A DNA stretch of 64,000 bases from Photobacterium arenosum. GTDB lineage: Bacteria; Pseudomonadota; Gammaproteobacteria; Enterobacterales; Vibrionaceae. The position numbers and the translations under genes were made by a program. Positions within the stretch are counted from its first letter, which is position 1, and each line of letters opens with the position of its first letter. Under the pieces are notes generated by a model. The model saw only the letters and a program-made list of their open reading frames with translations. It searched no databases and was not told the DNA's origin. The stretch spans positions 186,001 to 250,000 of the forward strand of contig NZ_JACYTP010000006.1 in NCBI RefSeq assembly GCF_014841115.1, written 5' to 3'. Shown here piece by piece: positions 1-7,800 of this stretch.

Positions 1-5
1 TTTCA

Positions 6-344
6 TTACTTAATTGATCCTATATAAACAGGTACAGGCGCACTACCATAAGTAGCTAATGTGCTGCAGTCGCCCGAGCCTGGGTAGTAAAATATCGCTT
101 TGGCGTACGATTTTTGAATGTTTTGTAACATGCTGGTCCACATCGCACAGGTGGTGATACCCACACCTTGTCTTGCTGTGTTCAAATTACAAATATAGGT
201 GTACTCATTTCTGCCGGAATGCAGAACATTGACACTGCCATTTGCATAAACCAACACGCGATTGACTTCAACTTCACAGCTAAATTCCGCCAACGCAGTT
301 GTCGAAAACATCAGAGATAAAATCGCTATCACCTTTTTTAACAT
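6..344 (-). CDS. Small exported protein, tandem family member 1
   Basis: A 112-residue protein of unknown function. Residues 1-19 form a clear Sec signal peptide (lysines at 3-4, hydrophobic core, cleavage after ALA). The mature part has four cysteines (23, 52, 66, 93), suggesting periplasmic disulfides. It ends the tandem set of small exported proteins and is its most divergent member. The C-terminal half still shows the family layout: a helix-like stretch from residue 67 (AMWTSMLQNIQ), a short beta-like stretch (AKAIFYY) and then a cysteine. The stop lies 6 bases from the window edge, so further members may lie to the left. The start is the only methionine in front of the signal peptide. 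The gene call is fairly secure; the role is unknown. Confidence 0.75.
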   Translation of the reverse strand: MLKKVIAILSLMFSTTALAEFSCEVEVNRVLVYANGSVNVLHSGRNEYTYICNLNTARQGVGITTCAMWTSMLQNIQKSYAKAIFYYPGSGDCSTLATYGSAPVPVYIGSIK

Positions 345-350
345 TCGTTC

Positions 351-707
351 TTACCTCAGCCTCATGATTCTGCGGTACACACTGTTATTGCTGCCCCATG
401 CTTCACAGCTACCCACTTTGGTATAAGCAACTGTGATTGGTGTACCTGCTGTTTTTGCTGCTAATAGCATCGAATACATTCTTGCTCTTGCCTCACTCGA
501 CAAGGTGTTGCTGATTGCAAACGCTTGTTTATCAGAACATTCAGCGACGTCCTGACCATTGTTATCCAAGAAAACCAGAACGGTTTCCGTAGTCGCATAC
601 GTGGCAATATTCAATACTTTCCCTGTTGTATCAACCCAGTAGTTAGTTGATGAAAAAGCATTCGATGACAAACAGACTGCAATCAGTATAAAAATGTATT
701 TTTTCAT
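351..707 (-). CDS. Small exported protein, tandem family member 2
   Basis: A 118-residue protein of unknown function. I place the start at 707 rather than at the upstream in-frame start (785), because the methionine at 707 opens a clean signal peptide (MKKYIFILIAVCLSSNAFS) and the longer version would overlap the neighbouring gene by 68 bases. The mature part carries the shared module: MYSMLLAAKTAG, then a beta-like ITVAYT, then a cysteine in SCEAW, ending in a basic RRIMRLR tail. It sits 6 bases from member 1 and 10 bases from member 3, so the set is probably co-transcribed. Function is not recognised. Confidence 0.75.
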   Translation of the reverse strand: MKKYIFILIAVCLSSNAFSSTNYWVDTTGKVLNIATYATTETVLVFLDNNGQDVAECSDKQAFAISNTLSSEARARMYSMLLAAKTAGTPITVAYTKVGSCEAWGSNNSVYRRIMRLR

Positions 708-717
708 TAATATGTCC

Positions 718-1041
718 CTATCGGATATGTAAGCCTGTTGCCGTACATTTTTCACTGTCGTTTTTCTTATAATAAACCCTGACAACCTTGAACCCAGCGC
801 TCTTGGCTGCCAAGACCTGAGAGAACATGGCTTTGCCCGATTCTGTAGAAAGGTCCAGATACATAATATTCCACTTGCACCCAGTTAAAGCTTCTGCAGT
901 ATAAAACCCTGCCGTCGTTGTACCCTCAGAGAATACCTGGGTAATAGTGAATGGCTGGTTAAATTCAGGATCACCTTGCTCTGCAAACACAGAGAATGGT
1001 AATGCAATCATTACAATGAAACTTAAAATTAATTTTTTCAT
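718..1041 (-). CDS. Small exported protein, tandem family member 3
   Basis: A 107-residue protein when started at 1041, where MKKLILSFIVMIALPFSVFA forms a textbook signal peptide. An in-frame start at 1068 would add nine residues ahead of it and has no ribosome-binding site either. The mature protein contains the family module: a phrase like DLSTESGKAMFSQVLAAKS, a beta-like VVRVYYKK, then a cysteine four residues after a short polar turn and a short tail. The role is unknown. The arrangement resembles other secreted small proteins of Vibrionaceae as I remember them, but I cannot name a Pfam family with certainty. Confidence 0.75.
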   Translation of the reverse strand: MKKLILSFIVMIALPFSVFAEQGDPEFNQPFTITQVFSEGTTTAGFYTAEALTGCKWNIMYLDLSTESGKAMFSQVLAAKSAGFKVVRVYYKKNDSEKCTATGLHIR

Positions 1042-1124
1042 CTTAATCAACACTTTTACTTTTAACATTCAATACGCTGAAGTCAACTAAAGATCACCGC
1101 TGAACATTTAATTTAACCAATATC

Positions 1125-1469
1125 CTATTGGTACTGGATCGCATAAAGATGACAATACTTACCTGTTGGTGAACCCGGCCACATTTCATCAGGTAATCCA
1201 TACACCACCACACGCGATTTCGCGTGAAATGCTGCAATTGCCATCGACAAATTGGCATCAAAGCCAGGATCCGTTTTTCTTAACCAATATCCACTTGGGT
1301 AAGATGTGGTCTCTGGTTCTGCAAGCTTTAAGTAAACATCCCCACCACCAAACTCAGAGTAAGAATGAATGGTTTTTATGGTTGAAACACCTGAACCGAC
1401 GAAATTCATATCTACGGCATAAGTCTTTATAGATACAAACACCATTAAAAAGACAAAGAGTTGTCTCAT
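1125..1469 (-). CDS. Small exported protein, tandem family member 4
   Basis: A 114-residue exported protein of unknown function. Two adjacent in-frame ATGs (1472 and 1469) follow a GGAG motif; the second gives the better spacing of six bases, so 1469 is chosen. The longer open frame from 1481 would place the GGAG inside the gene. The signal peptide is MRQLFVFLMVFVSIKTYA. The C-terminal part shows the family pattern as NLSMAIAAFHAKSRVVVYG followed by a late cysteine (YCHLYAIQYQ). It is separated by about 80 bases from member 3, and by 41 bases from member 5 upstream. Confidence 0.75.
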   Translation of the reverse strand: MRQLFVFLMVFVSIKTYAVDMNFVGSGVSTIKTIHSYSEFGGGDVYLKLAEPETTSYPSGYWLRKTDPGFDANLSMAIAAFHAKSRVVVYGLPDEMWPGSPTGKYCHLYAIQYQ

Positions 1470-1510
1470 CATAATCTCCAAAAATTCATTATTTCTTTAG
1501 CTAATTACTA

Positions 1511-1840
1511 TTAACCAGCCGGGTCAACCTGAATCACTAAACAGTATTGACCACCTGTTTCAATACCTGAGGTATACACAGTCGCCATTCGGTTATTGGC
1601 AGCCCACTGCGCCAGAACAACAGAGATCATAGTGGTGTTTTCCTGCTTTATTTTCATCCAGTTATTAGACGTGCCAGCACAGTTTTCAGGAATCATTCCA
1701 TTTTCTACGTTTACTAACAATGCGCCTTCGATAGCGGTAATGTTAGTAATTTTACCTGACACGTAATTTTCTGCGGCTATCGAAAATGGGGTTGAAAACA
1801 GAAAGAATAGCAAGCCTGCAGATTTAAGAAACTTGGTCAT
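1511..1840 (-). CDS. Small exported protein, tandem family member 5
   Basis: A 109-residue protein of unknown function with a signal peptide (MTKFLKSAGLLFFLFSTPFSIAA). The mature part follows the family plan: an N-terminal beta-like region with an NWMK phrase, then MISVVLAQWAANNRMATVYT, then a cysteine in YCLVIQVDPAG at the very end. Its start codon (1838-1840) directly abuts the stop of member 6 (1841-1843), which points to translational coupling within one operon. Two cysteines in the mature part could form one disulfide bond. Nothing in the sequence identifies a partner or substrate. Confidence 0.75.
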   Translation of the reverse strand: MTKFLKSAGLLFFLFSTPFSIAAENYVSGKITNITAIEGALLVNVENGMIPENCAGTSNNWMKIKQENTTMISVVLAQWAANNRMATVYTSGIETGGQYCLVIQVDPAG

Positions 1841-2185
1841 TTACCGAATCCTTACTTTATACGGAGAAACACCATAATTGGTTTTTTCACATTCAATGCC
1901 ACTGCTCAATGGAAAAGCCATCATGACTTGTTTACCCGACGCATGCGCCGCAAGTACGATAGAGACTCGGCTGTCTAAAGCCGGTTCCAGGTAAGTGCCC
2001 AGCTGTTTCCATCCCTGCCCTTCTAAATGCACTAACACATTTTCAGGCTGAACCTGAAGCTCAAGCACTTTCGTATACGGACAGTAAATCGCATCTGTCG
2101 CGACAGATGTCGCTGACCAAAACAAAGATAAACACAGGAAAGTCAGCTTACATATTTGATTTATTTTCATTTTATACGCATTCAC
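1841..2185 (-). CDS. Small exported protein, tandem family member 6
   Basis: A 114-residue protein of unknown function. The open frame begins with GTG at 2185, overlapping the stop of member 7 by four bases (GTGA), a classic coupling arrangement. An ATG at 2170 (MKINQICKLTFLCLSLFWSA) is an alternative and gives a slightly tidier signal peptide. The mature sequence has the shared module: SRVSIVLAAHASGKQVMMAF, followed by a cysteine (GIECEKTNYG) and a basic tail (YKVRIR). The tight spacing on both sides supports one transcription unit. Confidence 0.75.
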   Translation of the reverse strand: MNAYKMKINQICKLTFLCLSLFWSATSVATDAIYCPYTKVLELQVQPENVLVHLEGQGWKQLGTYLEPALDSRVSIVLAAHASGKQVMMAFPLSSGIECEKTNYGVSPYKVRIR

Positions 2186-2514
2186 ATAAACATTCGGACA
2201 TAAGTGACTTCACAGTCTTCCGAGTTTTCAACAATCCGGACCGTAAGCTGCTTTTGGGTAGAAAGTGCTGTCAGTACTGTCGAATACATGGCATCAAACA
2301 CAGGGTGAGTATTTTTTAACACCATAAAATGGCCTTTGACCAGTTTGCAATTCAGCTTTTCTTTCCCTGCCGGCGCTTGTAAGTAAATGTGCCCGGTTTG
2401 ATTAGGATAAACTGATAACAGCGCCTCTTTTCCAATACCTATACATCCCGTTGGGTTACACTCCGCCAGCACTGTCGGACTAATGATCATCAACAAAAAT
2501 AAGAAATAGCGCAT
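2182..2514 (-). CDS. Small exported protein, tandem family member 7
   Basis: A 110-residue exported protein with signal peptide MRYFLFLLMIISPTVLA. It is a close paralogue of the next gene upstream (2533-2862): both begin their mature part with a C-x4-C element (ECNPTGCIGIGK here, GCNNIACYGVGK there), share KEKLNC/EKDKLNC, and share a C-terminal module with MYSTVLTALSTQKQLTVRIV and then EDCEVTYV. Four conserved cysteines suggest two disulfides. The pair is clearly a recent duplication compared with the other members. Function unknown. Confidence 0.8.
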   Translation of the reverse strand: MRYFLFLLMIISPTVLAECNPTGCIGIGKEALLSVYPNQTGHIYLQAPAGKEKLNCKLVKGHFMVLKNTHPVFDAMYSTVLTALSTQKQLTVRIVENSEDCEVTYVRMFM

Positions 2515-2532
2515 TCTTTACCTTCGAAAAAA

Positions 2533-2862
2533 TTATGAGTTGATTGTCACATACATGACTTCACACTCTGGTGAATTTTCAACAATACGAATTTGCATCT
2601 GCTTTTGAGCCGCAATGCCAGTTAAAATTGTCGAATAAATTTCACTAAACAATGGATGAGCAGGTTTTAAGGTCATATAGGTACCGCCATCTAACTGACA
2701 GTTGAGTTTATCTTTCTCTGGTGCACCAAGGTAAATATTGCCACTAGGGTGAAGATAAACATTCACAATGGCGTCTTTCCCCACACCATAGCAAGCGATG
2801 TTGTTGCAGCCAGCCCAGGTGGCAGGGCTGATAAAAAACAGCAGAAAAATAATGTTTTTCAT
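2533..2862 (-). CDS. Small exported protein, tandem family member 8 (close paralogue of member 7)
   Basis: A 109-residue exported protein with signal peptide MKNIIFLLFFISPATWA. It matches the neighbouring 110-residue gene along its whole length, including both pairs of cysteines and the ending RIVENS-x-ECEV-x-YV. It is the first intact gene of the run on the minus strand. The numbering follows the broader set; seven to eight members are recognisable depending on whether the divergent first gene is counted. The decayed tail of yet another member lies immediately upstream at 2871-2981. The role is unknown. Confidence 0.8.
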   Translation of the reverse strand: MKNIIFLLFFISPATWAGCNNIACYGVGKDAIVNVYLHPSGNIYLGAPEKDKLNCQLDGGTYMTLKPAHPLFSEIYSTILTGIAAQKQMQIRIVENSPECEVMYVTINS

Positions 2863-2870
2863 AACTCAAC

Positions 2871-2981
2871 TCATTCTGTAAATTCAGGGTTCATAGTAAC
2901 GTAGGATACTTCATCATATAGGACTGTTCTACAATCTAACTTTTGATGACCATGATACTGAGATCTCAGTTGAAACTCATC
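2871..2981 (-). pseudogene. Decayed C-terminal remnant of the small exported protein family
   Basis: Read on the minus strand, an open stretch of 36 codons ends with TGA at 2871-2873 and is bounded upstream by TAG (2982-2984). Its translation contains CRTVLYDEVSYVTMNPE, which lines up with the endings of the two genes just downstream (RIVEN..CEV.YVTIN). It has no start codon, signal peptide or first half, so I read it as the 3' relic of a former family member. The match is short, which limits confidence. Confidence 0.4.
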
Positions 2982-3438
2982 CTAATGATACGTTAATATA
3001 ACAACTTACACCCCTTAAAGGTATCCATTTTTTCATTTCGCTCACATGAACCCCCTTCTTTTTTACTTTTTGTTTCGTCACAAAAACCTCTGTAGCATAA
3101 TGCATACCCCCCACCAAAACGACATACTGAGATTTACAACGAACATAATTAAAAGCTATAATTTGACCATGAAAATGGTAATGAACGTTACAAACATGAA
3201 TAATTTAGTGGGCTTTTTTTTCAAACATAGCCTCTTAGCTTATAAATAGCCTATGACAACACCTATCGATAACATTGAAATCGTTAATTCACTGAATTTT
3301 CGATAAAATTCAATTCAGGATGCATTCCAACATACAAACTGGAAGAGTATTTTATAAACAGACAGAAATAATATTTTTTTACTTGGTCAGTCATAATATC
3401 ATGGCGACTGTAATGTCATGATGAATACCTCAAAAAAT
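2982..3438. other. AT-rich gap without a recognisable gene
   Basis: A strongly AT-rich stretch. An open frame at 3046-3249 (plus strand, 67 codons) has no ribosome-binding site and no protein-like pattern, so I do not call it. Promoters for the minus-strand run of small exported proteins may lie at the left end, but I see no convincing -35/-10 pair. Confidence 0.5.
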
Positions 3439-3570
3439 TCATTTAAGACAGTGCCTTAGGTGTAATTCACGAGAAGCTTGATTCTTAAGGCCCTGTCTAT
3501 GAATGCTTCTCATCACTTCATCAGCCAATCGTACTACCCTGCTTTCTTCTAAAATCTTGTCAAGACCATG
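3439..3570 (-). pseudogene. Short orphan coding fragment, unknown family
   Basis: On the minus strand 43 codons are open between two stops, with a strongly protein-like translation: charged and amphipathic, with the phrase LADEVMRSIHRQGLKNQASR. No start codon or ribosome-binding site fits. The pieces GTCTATG (about 3496) and CATAGAC (about 3576) form a short inverted repeat around part of it. The fragment may be debris of a mobile element or toxin gene. I do not recognise the family. Confidence 0.25.
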
Positions 3571-3593
3571 CTATTGCATAGACTAGGAGTTAA

Positions 3594-3774
3594 GATAATG
3601 GCAACGTTAATCAGAACACTTTTTATGATCCTAACTAAGAAACTTATTACCCTGCGTATAAAGCAGGGACTTACCCAACAACATATAGTGATCCGGGAAG
3701 TACTGGAAATCCTAGTAATAAAGTATCATTCTCGTCGCTGGGATAAGAGCAGGCAAGAGGAGGCGGCTAAATGA
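3594..3774 (+). pseudogene. Decayed C-terminal tail of a toxin-like gene upstream of the HEAT-repeat gene
   Basis: In one plus-strand frame the region reads DNGNVNQNTFYDPN, a TAA stop (3636-3638), then ETYYPAYKAGTYPTTYSD and PGSTGNPSNKVSFSS. At about 3735 the reading passes into another frame that continues RRWDKSRQEEAAK and stops at 3774. The stop overlaps the ATG of the HEAT-repeat gene by four bases (ATGA). The composition (Gly, Pro, Tyr, Asn, ending in a charged helix) is typical of the tip of a polymorphic toxin, and ATGA coupling to an immunity gene is usual there. One nonsense codon and one frameshift make it a pseudogene. The exact toxin family is not recognised. Confidence 0.5.
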
Positions 3775-4406
3775 GTGATGATGCAGCCATCCAGCAACTG
3801 ATTGAACAACTCAGCGACAGGGTATCTGGCAGACGGCGTTCAGCAGCTAAGAAGCTGAGAAAACTAAAAACCAAAGAAGCAGGCCCCGCACTGTTTGCCG
3901 CCTTAAAAAACGAACTCAATGATAAACGTACCTGGGAAACGCAATATCAGATGATCATGGCTTTGGGAGAATCTGGTTACACCGAGAGCCTAGATTTTTT
4001 ACGTCAACTTGCCGAACAAAAATTTGAAGCAACAATGATTTATGTCGCAATCGGAGACTCAATAACAAGACTTATTTATTTAGATGAAAAAAGTGTTCAT
4101 AACGTTATCGAACAAGTGCTAAGTCTCCCCCAGAATTCTTTTTTTTGTAATGGAATCCTAAGAGCAATTGCAATGCAAAGAATTGTTCCAGAAGAAAGGG
4201 ATATAAAAAGACTGCTTAAATTTGCAGACAGTCGCGGCACATCTGATAACAACACCACCTGGATTGTTTCAGCTTCTGCTGGTTGGCACAAAAACGAAAA
4301 CACCATTCCATTTCTACAAAAACATGCGGACTCAGAAAACCAACAAACAAAAAAAGCAGCCGAAGCTGCTTTAAAGAAAAAATATATTAAGTGGTCAATT
4401 TTATAG
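3771..4406 (+). CDS. HEAT-repeat protein, probable orphan immunity protein
   Basis: A 211-residue all-helical protein. From residue 1 to about 205 the sequence runs as paired amphipathic helices of HEAT type (for example RRRSAAKKLRKL, AGPALFAALKNEL, YQMIMALGESGY, SLDFLRQLAEQ), ending with TKKAAEAALKKKY. It has no signal peptide or membrane segment, so it is cytosolic. HEAT-repeat proteins of this size are common immunity proteins encoded just after contact-dependent or RHS toxins (family knowledge). Here the upstream toxin is reduced to a decayed tail that still overlaps the start by four bases. A GAGGAGG-like ribosome-binding site stands ahead of the ATG. The gene is convergent with, and overlaps by six bases, the DUF4265 gene. 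The immunity role is inferred from context. Confidence 0.75.
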   Translation: MSDDAAIQQLIEQLSDRVSGRRRSAAKKLRKLKTKEAGPALFAALKNELNDKRTWETQYQMIMALGESGYTESLDFLRQLAEQKFEATMIYVAIGDSITRLIYLDEKSVHNVIEQVLSLPQNSFFCNGILRAIAMQRIVPEERDIKRLLKFADSRGTSDNNTTWIVSASAGWHKNENTIPFLQKHADSENQQTKKAAEAALKKKYIKWSIL

Positions 4407-4832
4407 GAAGCCTAAACAGGCTTCCTCATAATCCCACTTACCGTTGGACTCGCCTTCATCGAGATAGGCTCGAATCTCATCATAAGAAATAGTTGGAGGA
4501 ATATCGACAGCGATTAACCGGGGTTGATCGCTAACCTCAGAGCTACACCCCATGGACTCTAAGGTTTCCCTTACGGACTGAACCTCCTGATCGCTGGCAA
4601 ACCAGATACGTACTGTACTATGGCCTGAAGGCTCCAATAGCTCTTTCATATACAGACATCCATCTACTTCTTCAGCACTAACGACATCTCCAAGCGAAAC
4701 ACCTTTAACATAAAAAGGAATGTTATCCAGCTTGAAACCTTTTCCGTCCGGCAAAGTCCATAAGGACTCAGTTTCATTTCGGTTTGAATCGCTAACGGGA
4801 TATTCAAAAAATAATTTTACGTGCTCACTCAT
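4401..4832 (-). CDS. DUF4265 protein, probable immunity to the HNH RHS toxin
   Basis: A 143-residue cytosolic protein with the pattern I associate with DUF4265: an N-terminal strand (KLFFEYPV), SLWTLPDGKGFKLDNIPF, then YVKGVSLGDVV at residues about 42-52, and an alpha/beta C-terminal half. It begins five bases after the stop of the giant RHS gene on the same strand with almost no ribosome-binding site, so its translation is probably coupled to the toxin gene. In polymorphic toxin systems the gene directly after the toxin is normally its immunity gene, which is the role I infer. The family assignment is from memory of motifs; the neutralising role is inference. Confidence 0.7.
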   Translation of the reverse strand: MSEHVKLFFEYPVSDSNRNETESLWTLPDGKGFKLDNIPFYVKGVSLGDVVSAEEVDGCLYMKELLEPSGHSTVRIWFASDQEVQSVRETLESMGCSSEVSDQPRLIAVDIPPTISYDEIRAYLDEGESNGKWDYEEACLGFL

Positions 4833-4837
4833 AGTTA

Positions 4838-7800
4838 CTAATTATTACTCTTATCTAAATTACATCTACGGCACAGAATTTGACCATTTTCAAGCGTGCC
4901 ATCACCACCTTTAGATCTCGGGATGATGTGATCTCTGTGCCGCTCGTTTTCTGGTGGGGTCACACCGCGCCGATGTCTTTGTGCAGGAACAACTTCAGTA
5001 TCACAGTTAGTACAACGATTCACACCGCCATTTTGCGCTGCATTTTCTGCGTCAATTTCTCTTTTGGTTTTTTGAGTAAAAACCTTACCAGTTCGATCAA
5101 CACCAGCAGATCCTGCTTTCTGTGTAACCTTTTCTTCAGCCTTTTCAACCTTGTTATCAACTTTCTCCACTGCCTTCGCGGTAGCATTTAAAGACTGCTT
5201 TACTCGGCGAAAATTAGCGAACCTCTCTGCAGCATAAGCTGCTCCTCGAGCAATAAGCGAAGCGCCTCTAGCAACGGGTACCACAGACATAAGCGCGACT
5301 ACAGCTTCCTGTTTCTCTGCCTCCGTGGACTGATTGACAAAGTTTTCATTACCCCACACAAACCGATTTTCAATGGGCTTAAATTGATGCTTCCTCTGAC
5401 CTCTTCTTTCCCCACTGAAATCATGAACTCTGGTGCCGGTTACAGTCATTGTCTCAGTATATTTTCCATTACTGTGAGCAGCGCTAGAGTTATTATCACC
5501 TCCCGCCTCGGAACTTTCCTCCGTCTCAAAACCGGTTGGATCGATATACTTCAGTGGGTTATTCCATGTATAAGTATAGCGGTTGAAGCTACCCGTGACA
5601 TAAGGTGACTGGATCAACGGGTCTGCGCTCAGGAAGCGGCCGAGCTCCTGGTCATACACACGGCCATTCATGTGAATCAGACCCACTTCTTCGATATGCT
5701 CGTGGCCTGTGTAACCACGATTCGTTATCGCGGACTGCAGAATCGTTTGGGGTCCGCTCACATGCCACTGGACTGAACGCTTATTCCCCCAGGTATCATA
5801 ACTGCGACGCTCTACAATCAAGCCGTAACCATCGGTGATCATGTCGATGGAATTCAGTGCATCGTAATGCAGGTAACGTGTCTGTTTGTTTTCCAGTTTG
5901 TTTTCTGCATTTTTAAACTGGGTGTTCAGCGCAATCAGTTTACCATCAGCATAGATATAGTGCTGATGCTGTACTTGGCCGGTTTTGGTGTCGATGATAC
6001 GTTCATACTGATTGCCGACATAAACCGTTTGCTTACCATCGCTGGATTTTTTCAGATACCGGTTATGGTTGGCGTCGTAGACAAATTCGACGGTGTGATT
6101 GTCCCGCGAAATCTTCACTGGTTTGTTGAAGGCACTCCATTCAATCACGCGCTCTGGTGTGCTCGTGCTGCCTGCCGAAGCGCGCACCATGTTACCTGCG
6201 CTGTCATACTGATACGTCAGACCATTTGCCTGTGTCACTGCGTGAGAGCCGGCATTGTGTTGACTATAGCTGTAGCTGCCCACGCCTGTTTTCGAGGTGA
6301 TATTACCCAGCTTGTCGTAACTGAAATGGAACGGGCCGGCAAAATCAGGGTTATCCGGTCCGTGCAGATCAGGCGTGTCCAGCACGATACGATTGCTCGT
6401 CACCCGGTCCAGACCGTCATAGTCATAACTGTCGGTGATACCCAGTTCACTGTCGTTACGGTACACCACATTGTTGTGATTATCGTATTTGTAATGCAGG
6501 AAGCGAACGTTTCTGCCTTTACCTTTGGCGCCCGGCAACGCAGCATTAAACAGCGCATCACTCTTGTGCGTTACGATGTAATCCGGCCGGCCGGTGGCTG
6601 CGTTATGGCTGTAGGTGTTTACCAGCCCGTTACCCAGGGTTTCTGCCAGCGTATGATCAAACGCATCGGTATCGCGGCGTTGCCAGTAATACACATAAGC
6701 CGCATTACCGGCAGATTCTGCCAGTTCTGATTGCGTCAAAATGGCGTTGAGATGATCCGCCTGACCCACCTGCTGCGTCTTCGCACATCGGCTGCCTGCC
6801 GCGTGCTGTACTTGCTGGCCACCTAACTGATTGGCGTAGTCGCAGTAGAGACCCGTTAGATCAGCCACACGCTCAGCCAAGGCCGTTAAATCACTCGCCA
6901 GATCGGTGTAGAATTTGTAACGCTGCCCTGAAATACGCGCTGCTTCAGCCAGATCTTCTGCGGTAAAAAGCAGTTCCTCACGGGTTTCACCATCGGCGTG
7001 TGCCGCGTAAATATCCCGATTGCTCATCAGATCCTTGTGACCGTTGCCATCATAGTCGGCCAAAATCAGGTCGTCAGAAGCCTTTAGTGAGAGTTTGTCA
7101 AAGTCCGCTTTCGTGAACTTATGAACCGTGGCATTGTAATTACGCTTGCCACCGCTGGTGCCAGCTAACGTTGTCTCTAGCTGGTACACCGCTTCACCTA
7201 AGGTGATATCTAAGGGAACACTGATATCATCATGCAGCAGGACCCAGGTCGCCGGACGCAGATAACACTGCCCCTGACTGTCGCACCATTGCTTGAAGCG
7301 ATAACCGCTACCTAGCAGCCCGGCCGAAGAAGCATCCAGATTCCGGATGTTTACAGTTTTTTTCTGATATTCTGCTGCCTTTTCGTTAAAGAAGGCTTCA
7401 CGGGTGGCATACTTCTCAGCCGTTGCCACATACTGCATGGCCTGGATTTTTGCTTGAGTCAGTAGTGCCTTAATTTCTTCACGAAAACTGGCGCTGGTGA
7501 AGGCTTCATCCGCGTACGTTTTCGGACTGCGAACCGCAGACATATAACCCTGTGGATTATAGATGTACTCAACGGCCAGGCGATCCAGGGTATTTTCTTT
7601 ATCGCTGAGCTGATTCACTATCCCCAAAGCAGAGCTGTCGACACCATTAGGGCGAACCTCACGGCTGACACGTTCATACTTATCGTAAAAATAATGGGTG
7701 CTGAATTTTTCACCACCGGTCTGGACGGCAACTTCTTCAGTCAGTCCGGCAGCGTTGTAGTAATAGTCGGTCCGGTTACCATAGCCTTCAAAGTAGGACA

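Noticed and set aside
3046..3249. 67-codon plus-strand open frame
   Set aside because: Very AT-rich, no ribosome-binding site, and biased residues (Phe, Asn, Lys) expected by chance.
5867..6730. 287-codon plus-strand open frame inside the RHS gene
   Set aside because: Antisense shadow of the YD-repeat region; its regularity comes from the repeats.
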